Below, piece after piece: positions 42,153-52,703 of a stretch of DNA of 64,000 nucleotides. The DNA comes from Phytopythium helicoides (lineage: Eukaryota > Oomycota > Peronosporomycetes > Pythiales > Pythiaceae): assembly GCA_024867545.1 (NCBI GenBank), contig JANFNE010000006.1:434001-498000 (forward strand), written 5' to 3'. Every line of letters starts with the position of its first letter. Positions within the stretch are counted from its first letter, which is position 1. A program made the translations under genes and the position numbers. Below the pieces are notes generated by a model. That model was given only the letters and a program-made list of their open reading frames with translations. It was not told where the DNA came from and did no database searches.

Positions 42153-43827
42153 ATGCCGACGGCAGCGGAGGACGACCAGGCGCCGTCCGAGGCCGAGGTG
42201 CTGCGCTTCTTCGACCTGTTTCTGGAGGGAAAGAGCCGCCTGGAGGACAGACAGGAGGCCCAAGACGACGTCGAGAGCGAGGACGCAGGCTGGGAGAAAC
42301 TGCAGACCGCGGACGACGAGGACGACGAGGACAAGGAGTCGCTGTACGCTGCCAGCTCCGTGAGCAGCAGCAGCGAGGCCACCAGTGGTGCTGCAACCAG
42401 TTCGAGTGGAGACGAGCGAGCTAAGCGAGGCGGGCGAGTCGGCACGAGTCCGACTCGGAAGGTCAAACGCGGAGGCAAAACGTCGGTGCTGCCACCCATG
42501 GCGCCACCTCGATCGACTTCGACGCACTACCAGCACCGCCAGCGCCAGGAACTTGAGTATCTCAAGGGAAAAGTACGCGAGCTGGAGCTCAAACTGAGGC
42601 ATCTTGAAAGAGAGGCAGTGATTTCTAGTGCACGCGTTGGATCAATGTGGCAGCGCGTGGCTCAACAGCAGCAGGTTGCTAGCCAGAAGGCCATCGCAGA
42701 GAATGCCCAGCTGCGAATTATGATCGAAGAGCAACTCAAATTCTCCAAGACGCTCGAGAAGGCGATTCGGAAGCGACCATTCTTTGGTGTAAGCGTCATG
42801 GATTGTGCGTGAGGGTGTTGGTTTTGAGGGTGTTTGCTAACGGTGTCCACGAACTGGTGCATAGGGAGGTGAAGAGGGTGAGCGCGGTGCACCACGACCG
42901 AGGCGTCAGTCTGCCACGACCACAGCCAATCTTGTGAACAGCCTGCGCTCGCGCGTTGCACATGCACATCAAGTGATTGAACGCGTGATGGATGAGTCCG
43001 GGGTTGGCAAAATGACAAGCGATACTCATGGTTTCGACATCAAAACGCGACCAGATCCACTCGAGCACTCGAACAACCAAATTCGGCTAGAGTGGATCAA
43101 TGTTCGGCGCATGCCGTTCCCATTTGCAGCTGTCACACATGAGATCTGGAGCTTCCTGTCCGATTCTCGGCTGTTGGAGCAGATGCCAGGCTTGAAGAGA
43201 GTAGGCGATCGTTTTTGCTCGGATGCCATTTTGCTTATCTAGTTTAACACTCGACTTGATTGTCTTGTTCTTTAGCGAGTAGAAGTTGGTGATGGAGAGC
43301 TCCTTGCAACGACAGACTTGGTTTTCCCGGTTGGTTCAAGGACAGCTTTGCTGCATGCTACTGCCGCCTTCCAGCTCACTATCGCAGATAACGTTGCGTA
43401 CATTAATTGGATCTCGCACGGAGATTGCCGAGCGAAGAAGGGTACCAAGGACGTCTTCCAGATCATCGAAAAGGGCTGGTACGTCCTGGGTATCAATGAG
43501 AAGTAGCTTGGACGCCTTCTAACAAACGACTCCAACAGGACGAAAATCACTCCGTTGTCTGATGCAGGAGATACTTGCATCATCAAGACGGTCAACTACG
43601 TCACACCATCCGTAATTACACCCAGTCGGGCAGAGGAAGGGGCAATTGATTTGACCGTTGACAGTCCAAGCGATGCATCATCTCCTGATGAAATCGGAAT
43701 CCTCACAGAACTGTTCTGCGGAGCATACGAAAAATCCCTCGGTCATCTGTATGCTGTCATCCAAAATGCTCTAATGGCTCGAACACTGCAGGATCGCTCT
43801 CAGCAAAGCATGCCAACTGCTGCTTAG
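42153..43827 (+). CDS. M96 mating-specific-like coiled-coil/START-type protein, 487 aa
   Basis: Four exons (42153-42788, 42865-43200, 43276-43478, 43539-43827). The N-terminal half is acidic, then contains a bZIP-like basic/coiled-coil stretch (HRQRQELEYLKGKVRELELKL) and a second helix (IAENAQLRIMIEEQL). The C-terminal half fits a START-like fold (IRLEWINVRRMPF..., ADNVAYINWISHGD, TPLSDAGDTCIIKT...). This combination is widespread in Phytophthora, where one member was named M96 (mating-specific). It may bind a lipid and act in gene regulation, but direct evidence is lacking. The ATG at 42153 is used; a 5' extension would start with GTG. Confidence 0.7.
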
Positions 43828-43985
43828 CCCCTTCAGATCGCAAATACCGTCATTGTGACGGTCTACATGGAAGCATCTTGAACTTCGTCCGTTGTGAGTA
43901 GGCAAATGGAAAAGAGGACAGCGTGACATCTAACTTGTAAAGACTCAACTGCTTTTCACACCCACACCTCGCTATATTCATTCGC

Positions 43986-45285
43986 TTACAGCGACTTCAG
44001 CTGGCCCATGAGCTCTTCGAGACTCACATCGGCGCTACTCACGCTAGTTGACGTCTCGTCAGCAGCCACGGCCACAGCTGCAGGCTTTTGCTCGTATGCG
44101 AACGAAATTCCAGTCGCAAGCGCTGGCTGCTCGACTGGAGCCGCACCGAAGCCAGCAGCATCGTCATCACCTCCCAGCTCGATGCCCCACTCGTTCTCGG
44201 TGTGCTCTACAACCACATTCTCAGCGCCATCATGGCCCAGCGCGTTCCACACCATTGGTTGCCAGTTGGCGTGCTCTGGGTTTGCCTGCTGCTTGCGGCA
44301 GTGCGCGTTCGAGCACTCTGGGTTCGGGCGCATCACGTCGGACGGGAAGAAGTCCTTCATGGCGCTATAGCCAAGGTAGTAACCAACCTGGCCAAAGCCA
44401 AGCAGGTACTTGAGCGTGTTCTGCACGAGCATGGCGGCGACAAGCCCCATTGTCGTGGGGAGCGAGGCCGCGCACACGCCCTCGCGCTTGAGAGTCTTCT
44501 CGTCAATGCCACTGGCAACGATAAGAGGCGGGAGACACTCGAAGCACGCCGTCCGGCCGGGAAGTAGAAGCTGGATGTGGCCGGACACGGCGTCCTCCGA
44601 GACACCCGACTCCATCCAAACCTGGTTGAGTTCGTTACACGCCTGGTTGAGCGCCGTGCGCGCAGCGTAGTTGTCGACGCAGCTGAGGACGAGGTCGACC
44701 TTGGAGGAGCCGTCCACACCGCCGTGCTGGATGCGGTCCAGCAGCTGCTCAAAGTTGGCCGTGGTCGTGATGTCCACCGTGTACTCCTCGAAGATGACAT
44801 CCGGGTTGATACCTGCGTAGAAGGAGCGGGATCGTCAGCGATCCACCAGGGCAGCACGAAGACCGCCACTTGTACTCACTCTGCAGCGTCTGCTTGGCCG
44901 CGGCCGTCTTGGTCATGCCCGCCTGCTCGGGGCGGAAGAAGAGGCGGTTCATGTTGGCGATCTCGACCGTGTCGTAGTCGTACATGATGAGCTTGCCGAT
45001 GCCGCAGCGCGTGAGCATCTCCGCCGCGACCGAGCCGATGCCGCCGAGCCCTACGACGAGCACCGAGAAGTCGCGGATGCGCTCGTAGTTGTCCACGATG
45101 CCCATGCGCTTGAGCGCCATGAGCCGGCTGTACGGGTTGCTGTCCACCACCTCGGCGCTCATGGCCTGCAGGTGCCGCGACTGCTGCGTCTCGCGCTCCA
45201 GCGCCGCCTGCAGCGCCGCCTTCTCCTGCATCAGCGCCGCGATGCGCCGGTCCACGTCCCGCAGCGCCTCGCGCGTGGCCGCCAT
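43986..45285 (-). CDS. UBA5: ubiquitin-like modifier-activating enzyme 5 (UFM1 E1)
   Basis: Two exons (44880-45285 and 43986-44812) give 410 aa, close to human UBA5 (404). Features: an N-terminal helix; the ATP-binding loop [13 protein letters not shown]; the [17 protein letters not shown] motif; [17 protein letters not shown]; and the catalytic Cys in [12 protein letters not shown]. The zinc-binding cysteines are in PECSNAHC and related positions. The C-terminal tail contains an acidic EWGIEL segment, like the UFM1/GABARAP-interacting motif, and a final helix (LEELMGQL). It activates UFM1 for ufmylation, an ER-stress and ribosome-quality pathway. The 45285 ATG is used because upstream extension starts with GTG. 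Confidence 0.9.
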
Positions 45286-45764
45286 CGTCGCCTGGAGCTT
45301 CTCGCCACTGCTTGGATGATTGGGGATTGCCACGCGGTCACCGTGGGGGCCTCATTGATCGAAAGAATAGGCCAAAGACCCTAGTGGTTGGCGGGATCTA
45401 GGCGGGATCAGGACAGTGGCATGATGGAGCTGGTGATCCAGCGATGAAGCCGACCGAAGTGGCGACGCGTCACCTGGTAGGTGATGACTTGACGGCTGGC
45501 GGGCTTGCGAACGTTCTCTCCCCGCCAGTTGAAGCGCCATTTGGCAGGACCTCGCAGTGACATAGCAATGTATGACTCAACACGGAGGGTACGCGTTTTA
45601 CGAAATGACCGACCGACCGCCTCGAGGCAGAGACCTAGCTACGCTATCCGACGCCTTCGCGGTTGCATTGAGGTCGACCTGCTAATACCATTATGCGAGA
45701 GACGACAGGCTTTCCACTTGCAACCAAACGACCACCGTGACCAGTCCAAGCGTCCGTTGCCGAT
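45286..45764. other. intergenic region
   Basis: 5' flank of UBA5 and 3' flank of the KIX gene. No supported gene. Confidence 0.5.
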
Positions 45765-47050
45765 TCACAGGCGGCGGTGGTGGTGGTGGCGAGTGCCGTT
45801 CCGCAGATAGTTGATCACAATGGGGCGGAGAATCGTCGAGTACGTGTGGCGCAGGCGGTGCAGGATTGGCAACACCTTCCGTTGGATGTGCGACTCGACC
45901 ACATCCAGGTAGGCTAGCGTCCGCTTCCGCGCCGGGATCATGCCGTTCATCTCGTCTGGCTGCTGCTCGAGCAAATAAATTATCTTCTTGAGGTTCGCGA
46001 GGAAGTCGCCGAGGTTGTTTGACTCGTGCCGCCTCAGGCTTGCAGAGTGCTGGATGACCGTGTTCACGCGGCACAATTCTCGAAACACGAGCGCGACCTC
46101 GTCGCGATACTTGGTCTTCATGACGCGTAGACGTGCAAAGTATAGTTCGTCCCGTGATGCCTGGGAGGTCGGGGACAGCGCCGCATGCGGCGACGAAGTC
46201 GATAGCGACGACACCGACGATGCGTAAGGGGACGACGGGAGAGAACCAGACCTGCGGCTACTTGTACGCCTGCTGGCACGCTTCCCGTTGCTCGATTTCC
46301 GCGACCGGTGGTGGTGCGGGGTGGCGAGCAATGCCCACGCCGGGTCGCTGCTTGCACTGACACTGTTCGGCGACTCGGCGGCAGCCGACGTGGGCGCGGC
46401 TCCGTCGCTCATATGCGCCGGGTGCACCTCTGACTGGGCTGGCTGGCGGCGCAGAGACTCGATCCTCCGCTCGAGCTTTTGCTTGTACTGATCCTGTATC
46501 GCGGCGCCGCAAGTTCAAGTCAGCAGGGGCGGGCGTCGATCAGGCATCTCGCCTGCGGCGCACCTGGTTGGCGCTCTTCTTCCACACGAACGACTCGTAT
46601 CTGGACGCGCACTTGCGCAGGTGGCGCACGTTGGCCTCGCCCATGATGCGCTGCAGCTCCCCGAACCTGCGCGCGTCGAGTATCGTTCGTCACCTCGTCG
46701 TCCGTCCACCGGCGCGCGGCTTCCTCCCCCACGTACATGCCGTTGACGAGCTGGTCCCTGAGCTCTCGGTGCACCTGTCGGCGCCAGTGGTGGCGCTCCT
46801 CGTGCCGCGGCTCGCCCTGCGCCTCCCCTGGCTCGCCCGCCGCGCCTCCGGGGTGATGGGTGCGGTTCACCACCACCACGGCGCTGGTGGCCGGCGCGCC
46901 GCCCGCCGCCGCGCCCGTCCCGCCAGTCGCGCCGCCCGCGCAGCCCACCGACACGTCGGGGCCGCCGCCCACCGCCGCGGAGCTCGCGCGCTCGCCGCCT
47001 GCGCCGCCAGCGCCGCCGCCGCCGCCGTCCGCGGGCGCGTCCTGGCGCAT
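45765..47050 (-). CDS. KIX-domain protein (Mediator subunit 15-like), one-base frameshift
   Basis: Two exons (46564-47050 and 45765-46493). Residues about 85-165 form a KIX domain: WRRQVHRELRDQLVNGMY, then (after the frame correction) LDARRFGELQRIMGE... and YESFVWKKSANQ. Exon 2 continues into the third helix (DQYKQKLERRIESL). The C-terminal region (ELYFARLRVMKTKYRDEVALV..., LRHTYSTILRPIV) is conserved in style and resembles the MED15 tail. Exon 1 is 487 nt where 486 is needed. One extra A/T near 46686 shifts the frame between the first and second KIX helices. With it removed the protein is 404 aa. Mediator KIX domains receive activator signals for RNA polymerase II. Confidence 0.65.
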
Positions 47051-47130
47051 GTCTCGGCCTTCTTTTTCGTTTCTCGCGGCGGCGGCTGGGCTGGCGGACA
47101 GCGCCTTCCTTTCTCTTTCCCCGGCCCCCC

Positions 47131-47190
47131 GATTGGCAGATAGTGACGCAATCCGCGCGGTGATTGGTCGAAAGTGGTGGGTATTGGTGG
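47131..47190. promoter_or_regulatory. cluster of three CCAAT (ATTGG) boxes in a bidirectional promoter
   Basis: ATTGG occurs at 47132, 47163 and 47183, all in the same orientation, between the divergent KIX and PX-GOLD genes (329 bases between ATGs). CCAAT boxes are bound by NF-Y and are common in oomycete housekeeping promoters. The middle one is part of GATTGGTCGAAA, also found before Rpt5. Confidence 0.55.
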
Positions 47191-47379
47191 GTGGCGCGCC
47201 GAACTTTAGACGCAGTAATCCCTCGCTTTAGCGTCAAATCAGGAGCTGTGATGACGCTATCACATCACACCTTCGAAGAAAGTTACGGACGCACGGCCAC
47301 TATCTCAAGGGATTTCAATACACTCAGATTGCCAACACGCTTGCCGAAAGCCTGACAGATACTCCACCGAGCGAGCGAC

Positions 47380-50300
47380 ATGGAGACTGCCGCCGACAAC
47401 GAGCCGCAGCCGGCGGCGCCGCCCCCAGCCGCCGACAACGAGCGCTGCGACGCCGCTGATGACGCGGAGCCGCGAGCCGCGACCGCCGAAGGGGACGATG
47501 ACGCGGCCTCCAGCGGCGACGAGGACTTCCTCGGCGTGGTAGTGACAAGCGTCGAGCATTCCTCCGATGCGGCCGCGGGCGTCACGCACGCCATCGCCTC
47601 GTCGCTGTCCTCGGCCGCCGCGCTCTCGGGCTTCACGGTCGAGCTCGTCGTCACGCGCGGCGCCTCGTCTTACTGCGTGCAACGCCCGCTCTCGGCGCTG
47701 TTTGACGCGCTGCACGGCACGAATGCCGCGGCGGCGGTGACCACCAAGCCCGATGCGACTTTGGCGGACAGTCAAGGCGCTGGCGTCGAGCTCTCTGCGA
47801 TCCCGGAGTTCCCGCCCAAGAGCAGAGCGACCGATGCATTGATCGCGCAGTGGTGCGGCAGCATGACCGCGTTCTTGGACGGTAAGTCGTGATTGCAATG
47901 CGCGCAGCATGCCCATCGTAATCCAGGTTTGCTTGCGATGCACTAGAGCGAAGCGCCTTTCTCAAGCAACACCCACTTTGGCTGGCATTTGTCGAGGAAG
48001 CGAGCGCCGGACGCGGTAGCCGGGCTCACATGACAGCAATCGAGTTTATCCTGCAGCCGTTTCCCTACGACAAGGTGAGCAACTGTCTTGTCACAATTAA
48101 ATGCATGATGTATTTCGCGCTGACATCGTAAACGGCGGGGATGATTCTGCTCATTAGATCTACATTCCACGAGGTATGTGCTCGCGCATCTTCCACCATT
48201 GAAGTTTCACTCACGTGCTTGGCAACAGGGTCGCAGCACGAGGTTGAAGTCAAGGCTACGAAAGAAGGACAATTCATCGTGTGGAAGTTTGAAATCGAGG
48301 ACTTTGACGTAGACTTTAGCGTCCAGTTCAAGCCTTCGCCGTACGAGCAGCCCGTGGAGCTTGTGCACTCACGCACGCGATATATGGCGACCACTATCGG
48401 CCGCCCAATTGAAGGTACAATTATGATGGAGTTGGTAAAGTCATTGTGCTGTTGAACTAACCAACGTTGTCTAGGCATGTACCAGTGCACTCAGGCTGGC
48501 AAGGCCACATTTGTGTGGGACAACTCCTACTCGCGAATTAGAGGGTAAGCTGAAGAGTTGCATCTTTGCGCGCGCGAGTCTAATTTGTCTTGAACACATC
48601 AGAAAAAACATTTTGTACCAGGTTCAAGTCGTTGATAAAAGCATTATGGACTCCGCGAACACTGCAGCCGATGCTTTGGACGAAGCCATGCAAGCGAAAA
48701 AGCGCCGAGAGCCGGTGGAAGATCAATCGTCGGCAACGACTAGCACGGCAATTGTTGTTAGTTCGCCGAGCGATCCCACCCCAGCCCCGCTGTCTCTGTA
48801 CAGAAGCTTTATCCCCGAGACACTTATCCAGCAGGGCTGGCTTCTCAGTGCACCTATCAACGTTGCCGGGAATATCGCGTCTCGACTATTTGGTTCACAG
48901 CCTGGTGAGACCTCCGACACACCAAGTGGACGTGACGCGAACTCGGATGCGAGAAGTCTACTGGAGGAGCTCAATGGTCTCAACATGAAGCTTATGGAGC
49001 GCATGGTTCGTGCTTGTATATTTTTCCCTCTCAATACTGCGGATACTAACTAGCAATCATGATGCTCTGGAACAGGAATCTCTTGAGGACAAAATCGTCC
49101 AGCTGACTGGTGAGGCGTGAAAACCTCTTCGATGCCAATATTCCTATTTTCTCGCTAACCCTGCATCCGTGAAACAGTGGAAAGAGATCAAGCTCGCTCA
49201 CGAACCCAGATGGTCTCTGTCGAAAAGGAGAACACACTGACTGAGCTGAACTCGAAGGACCTCGAACTGTCTTCATTGAAGAGCGAATTGCAGGTACGAA
49301 GCGTCAACCGACAGGTTGAATTGAGGATGTTGACGCATGTTTATTCTTTGAACAATGTAGCGAATGCAACGTGAACGCGAAGCGTGGCGCGAAATTCAGA
49401 CGGAACGCGATGCACTGCTGGAAGAGAAGCACCGATGGGCAATGGTGAGACAAAATACTTTGTTATTTGAACCAAGGAAAGGTTGAGAACCAATACTTCC
49501 ATTGTGAGCTCAGACAGACTTCATCGGGGATGATTCCGACGTCGCCAATCCACCGGGGGACCTCGACGCTGCAACGCGCTTACGCTTGGAGCATGAGCTT
49601 GGTCAGGCTGAGGCGGCCGTCTTGCGCTGCCGGGCTGAGCTGGGGTACCCGCTGTCGAACCATCTGACCGGAACATCGAACAGGCTCGAGAAGATTGCTC
49701 AGGCATGTGGTTGTGCAGCTTGCGCAGTGACGACTCGAGACTGACAGTGATTGTCGCGCAGGAAATGGCGGCGAGTAAACGCACGTACGAAGATCAGATG
49801 AAGCAGTGGGAGAGCGAGACGCTTCAATTGAAGCAGCAGCTTGTCAAGCTTCGCGGTCAGAAGCGCGTCCTCATCACTGAGATCCGCAATATGAAGACGC
49901 AGACAGAAGGACAAGTGTCGGTGGCGATGGCAGAGGCGAGCGAGGCGCGAATGGTAAATCGGCGTTTGAAGAAGCAGAATGAGCTTCTGCTGACGCAGAT
50001 CCGAACGCTAATCAACGACGCTGACGAAAATGAGCGCAAGCTTCGCGAGATCCAAGATCATGTGCGTCGCCTAGAGAGTGAGAGGCTCGCGGAACCCAGT
50101 CATGAAGCACCTCCCTCATCTACAGTTTCCACGTCTTTGCCTTTTCGAGTCGCCGAGGAGCGGGCAAGACAAGCAAGTGCCTCCGAGGAGGATGAGAAAC
50201 CCGCAGAGTCTGTACCGTATACTCTGAGTGACGCGGATATTGCGCTGCTCAACGGGCAACGACGAGCTCATGAAGTAGAGGAGGAGGAGGAAGATGAGGA

Positions 50301-50535
50301 AGAAGAAAAAGATGCCCAGCACGCTGCTCCCGCTGTTCCGCGAAAGGCTGCGGCATCTACAAATCCGTTCCGACCGAGATTAGTTGCCTTTTTCGAAGAA
50401 CGAGATCCGGAGATGCTTTCGCAAGTGGATGAGATGCTGGAGAGCTATCGGGGTGTTGAGGACTCACTATTTGAGAGTCTCGAACTCAAGTACAGCTTTA
50501 TGGAGATCAACCAGCGAATCGCGCAGGCGTTGTAA
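47380..50535 (+). CDS. PX-GOLD domain coiled-coil protein, 833 aa
   Basis: Eleven exons: 47380-47881, 47947-48074, 48158-48173, 48229-48414, 48475-48544, 48603-49005, 49076-49109, 49178-49293, 49361-49444, 49514-49702, 49762-50535. After an acidic leader, residues 50-205 resemble a PX domain. A GOLD domain follows (HEVEVKATKEGQFIVWKFEIE..., FVWDNSYSRIRGKNILYQVQV), then a Ser/Thr linker and long coiled coils (VERDQARSRTQ..., REREAWREIQTERDALL, KRTYEDQMKQWESETLQLKQQL). PX binds phosphoinositides; GOLD domains occur in Golgi-linked lipid and protein carriers. A tethering or sorting role at the Golgi/endosome is inferred. It has a 16-nt exon and a GC-AG intron (49703-49761). Confidence 0.7.
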
Positions 50536-50727
50536 CACAAAAGAGGGCAACGACCAAGTACACACGATCGTCGGCAATGTCTACAACAACACCCCATGTT
50601 TCTGTCTGTTTTTTCCTGTCAAGCTGGGATGCAGTCGCCGCGAGAAAGAACCTCGCGTGACAACACCGATTCTCACTCAAATGTGCATGTCGTTGGCTTG
50701 TCACGCCCGCTAATTGCTGACTGCACC

Positions 50728-51431
50728 TTACTCCTTCTTGGGCTTAGGAGCAGCGGCCTTCTTAGAGCCGCGGCTCGTGCAGCAGCCGCAGAGGCAGCCA
50801 AGCAGCAGACCGAAGAGCATACCGCCAGAGAAGGTGACGAGCAGCACGTTCTTCTTGGTGGCGATGAGTGAGACAAAGTCGCGGCGCAGGGTGGCGGCCT
50901 GGTCGAGCAGGTACTCCTGCAGCGAGGGGGTGCCGGGCACCTTGACGCCGTCGACCTTCTTGAAGTCACCGCGCGCGAAGCTCACGAGCGTCTCCTGCGT
51001 GCGGGCGCCCGCGAACTTGTAGTAGCTGCCATGGCTGAAGTGCAGCACCGTCGGGAAGCCGCGGATGCCAAAGCGCTTGCCCTGCATCACACACAGCATT
51101 CAGTCAGAAGATGCCAGCGGCACCGCTCGCAAGGTGCGAGGGGACGCACCAGGTCCGAGTTGGCCGTGACGTCGACCTTAGCGACGTTGATCTCGCCCTT
51201 GAGCTCGTCCGCGACCTTCTCGTAGATGGGCGCGAGCTTCTTGCAGTGGCCGCACCACGGCGCGTAGAACTCGACGAGCCAGTCGCCCGTGGTGGCGCCC
51301 GAGCCCGCCTGCGTCAGGTGCTCGAAGTTGCTGTCCGTGAGCACGACCACGTTGGACTTGGCGTCCTCCGCGGTAACCACCGAGGCCGCGAACACGGCGC
51401 ACACGGCCAGCAGCAGCGTCTTGAGTCCCAT
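50728..51431 (-). CDS. membrane-anchored thioredoxin-like PDI (TMX-like), 211 aa
   Basis: Two exons (51150-51431 and 50728-51081). A cleavable signal peptide (MGLKTLLLAVCAVFAASVVTA) leads into a thioredoxin domain with the active site WCGHC and the cis-Pro loop (GFPTVLHF). One transmembrane segment follows near the C-terminus (VLLVTFSGGMLFGLLLG), then a Cys/Lys-rich cytosolic tail ending KPKKE. This is the layout of ER TMX proteins. The likely role is disulphide exchange on secretory cargo in the ER membrane. It shares a 157-base divergent promoter with the YTH gene. Confidence 0.88.
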
Positions 51432-51588
51432 GTCGACCGGTAGCGAGCGGCAGGAAGCAGGAAGCGGCCAAGTGAGCCCTCCCGCGATGTTTCCAGAGTG
51501 CGAAGATACGACTTCCACGTGGAAGCAAACGGCGGGGATGGTGTGGCGGTGGTGTGGCACGACGACGCCACCACCGCCCCCAACCGTC

Positions 51589-52446
51589 ATGAGCAGCGAC
51601 GGCGGCGCCAAGCGGCGGCGGCAGAAGCGCAGGCCCAAGCTCGCGCCGCGCTTCGCGGATGGAGCGGCGGAAGGCGAAGATGTAGCAGCGGGCGGCGCGG
51701 GGCTGGCGCGCAGGCCGCTGGCGTTCGAGCCGCAGGCGCTCGACGAGGACGCGGAGCTGGTGCGCGAGCTGCTGCGCTCGGCCACGAGCCGCTGCTTCAT
51801 CGTCAAGTCGTTCAGCGACGCCAACCTGCACAAGAGCCTCAAGTATGGCGTGTGGAGCAGCACGTACGCGCACAACGCGGCGCTGGACCAGGCGTTTAGC
51901 AGCGATCTGGCGGCTGTGAGACCCATCCTGCTCTTCTTCAGGTGACGGCTGGTGGGGCTGCGTTGAGGTGCTGCGAGGACTGACGCTCGTGCGGTGGCAG
52001 CGTGTGCGGGACCAAGCACTTTAGCGGCATCGCGCGCATGACGTCGCGCGTGCGCTCGGGCGTGCGCTTCGAGCTGTGGGAGAAGGCCAAGTACGAGGGC
52101 GTGTTCCACGTCGAGTGGCTGCTGGTCAAGGACGTGCCCAACTTTGTACTCACCGACATCAAGATGAGCAACACGCCCTCCAAGAAGTCCATCACCTCGT
52201 GCCGCGACGGCGAGGAGGTCATGTTCGACGAGGTACGCGGCTCCTTTTGCAGCAGCTGGAGACCGAGCTTGACGTCAATCTCCGCAGGCCAGCCGGTTCG
52301 TCTCGGTCTTCACGCAGTACCCGAGTCGGTCGAGCGCCTGGGACGACTTCGAGCACTTTGATCGCCAGCAGGAGCAGCTCGAGCGCAAGCGAGGGCTGCA
52401 GCCGGCCGACCGCAGCGACCTCGAGAGCTTCCTGACTCCGATGTAG
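51589..52446 (+). CDS. YTH-domain RNA-binding protein (m6A reader), 247 aa
   Basis: Three exons (51589-51941, 52001-52232, 52288-52446). After a basic KRRRQKRRP leader, residues 65-215 form a YTH domain. The aromatic-cage tryptophans lie in the expected places: KYGVWSST, the W equivalent in the FELWEK region, and VEWLLVKDVPN. Other hallmarks are RCFIVKSFS, FFS-x-CGTKHFSGIA and TSCRDGEEV. YTH proteins bind N6-methyladenosine in RNA and steer mRNA decay, splicing or translation. The short size, with the domain making up most of the protein, is closer to YTHDC1-like readers than to YTHDF with long disordered arms. The N-terminal basic stretch could be a nuclear signal. Confidence 0.9.
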
Positions 52447-52703
52447 TCACCATGTGACAGGTACCTTACCTCCGACGGTCCGGGTGGCTTGGTAGATTCG
52501 TCACGGGTCGAACCCGCCCTTTGGCTTAATAGGTTTTAGTATGTGAGTGGGTTTGCTCTGCCTGTTGTCAAACGGGTTCGGGTCCGGCCCGCCGAATTAC
52601 GGTGGTGACCTCCTCACCCTGCGTCCACTTTCGCTCCCCCGAAGCAGCGCGCAATCGGCCAAGCAACCGCCGCCGCCGCCGCTGCCGCCGCCGCTTGCTC
52701 CCC

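Noticed and set aside
52490..52525. tRNA-like B box (GGGTTCGACCC on the minus strand)
   Set aside because: No A box at proper spacing and no acceptor or anticodon stem could be folded; probably a chance palindrome.
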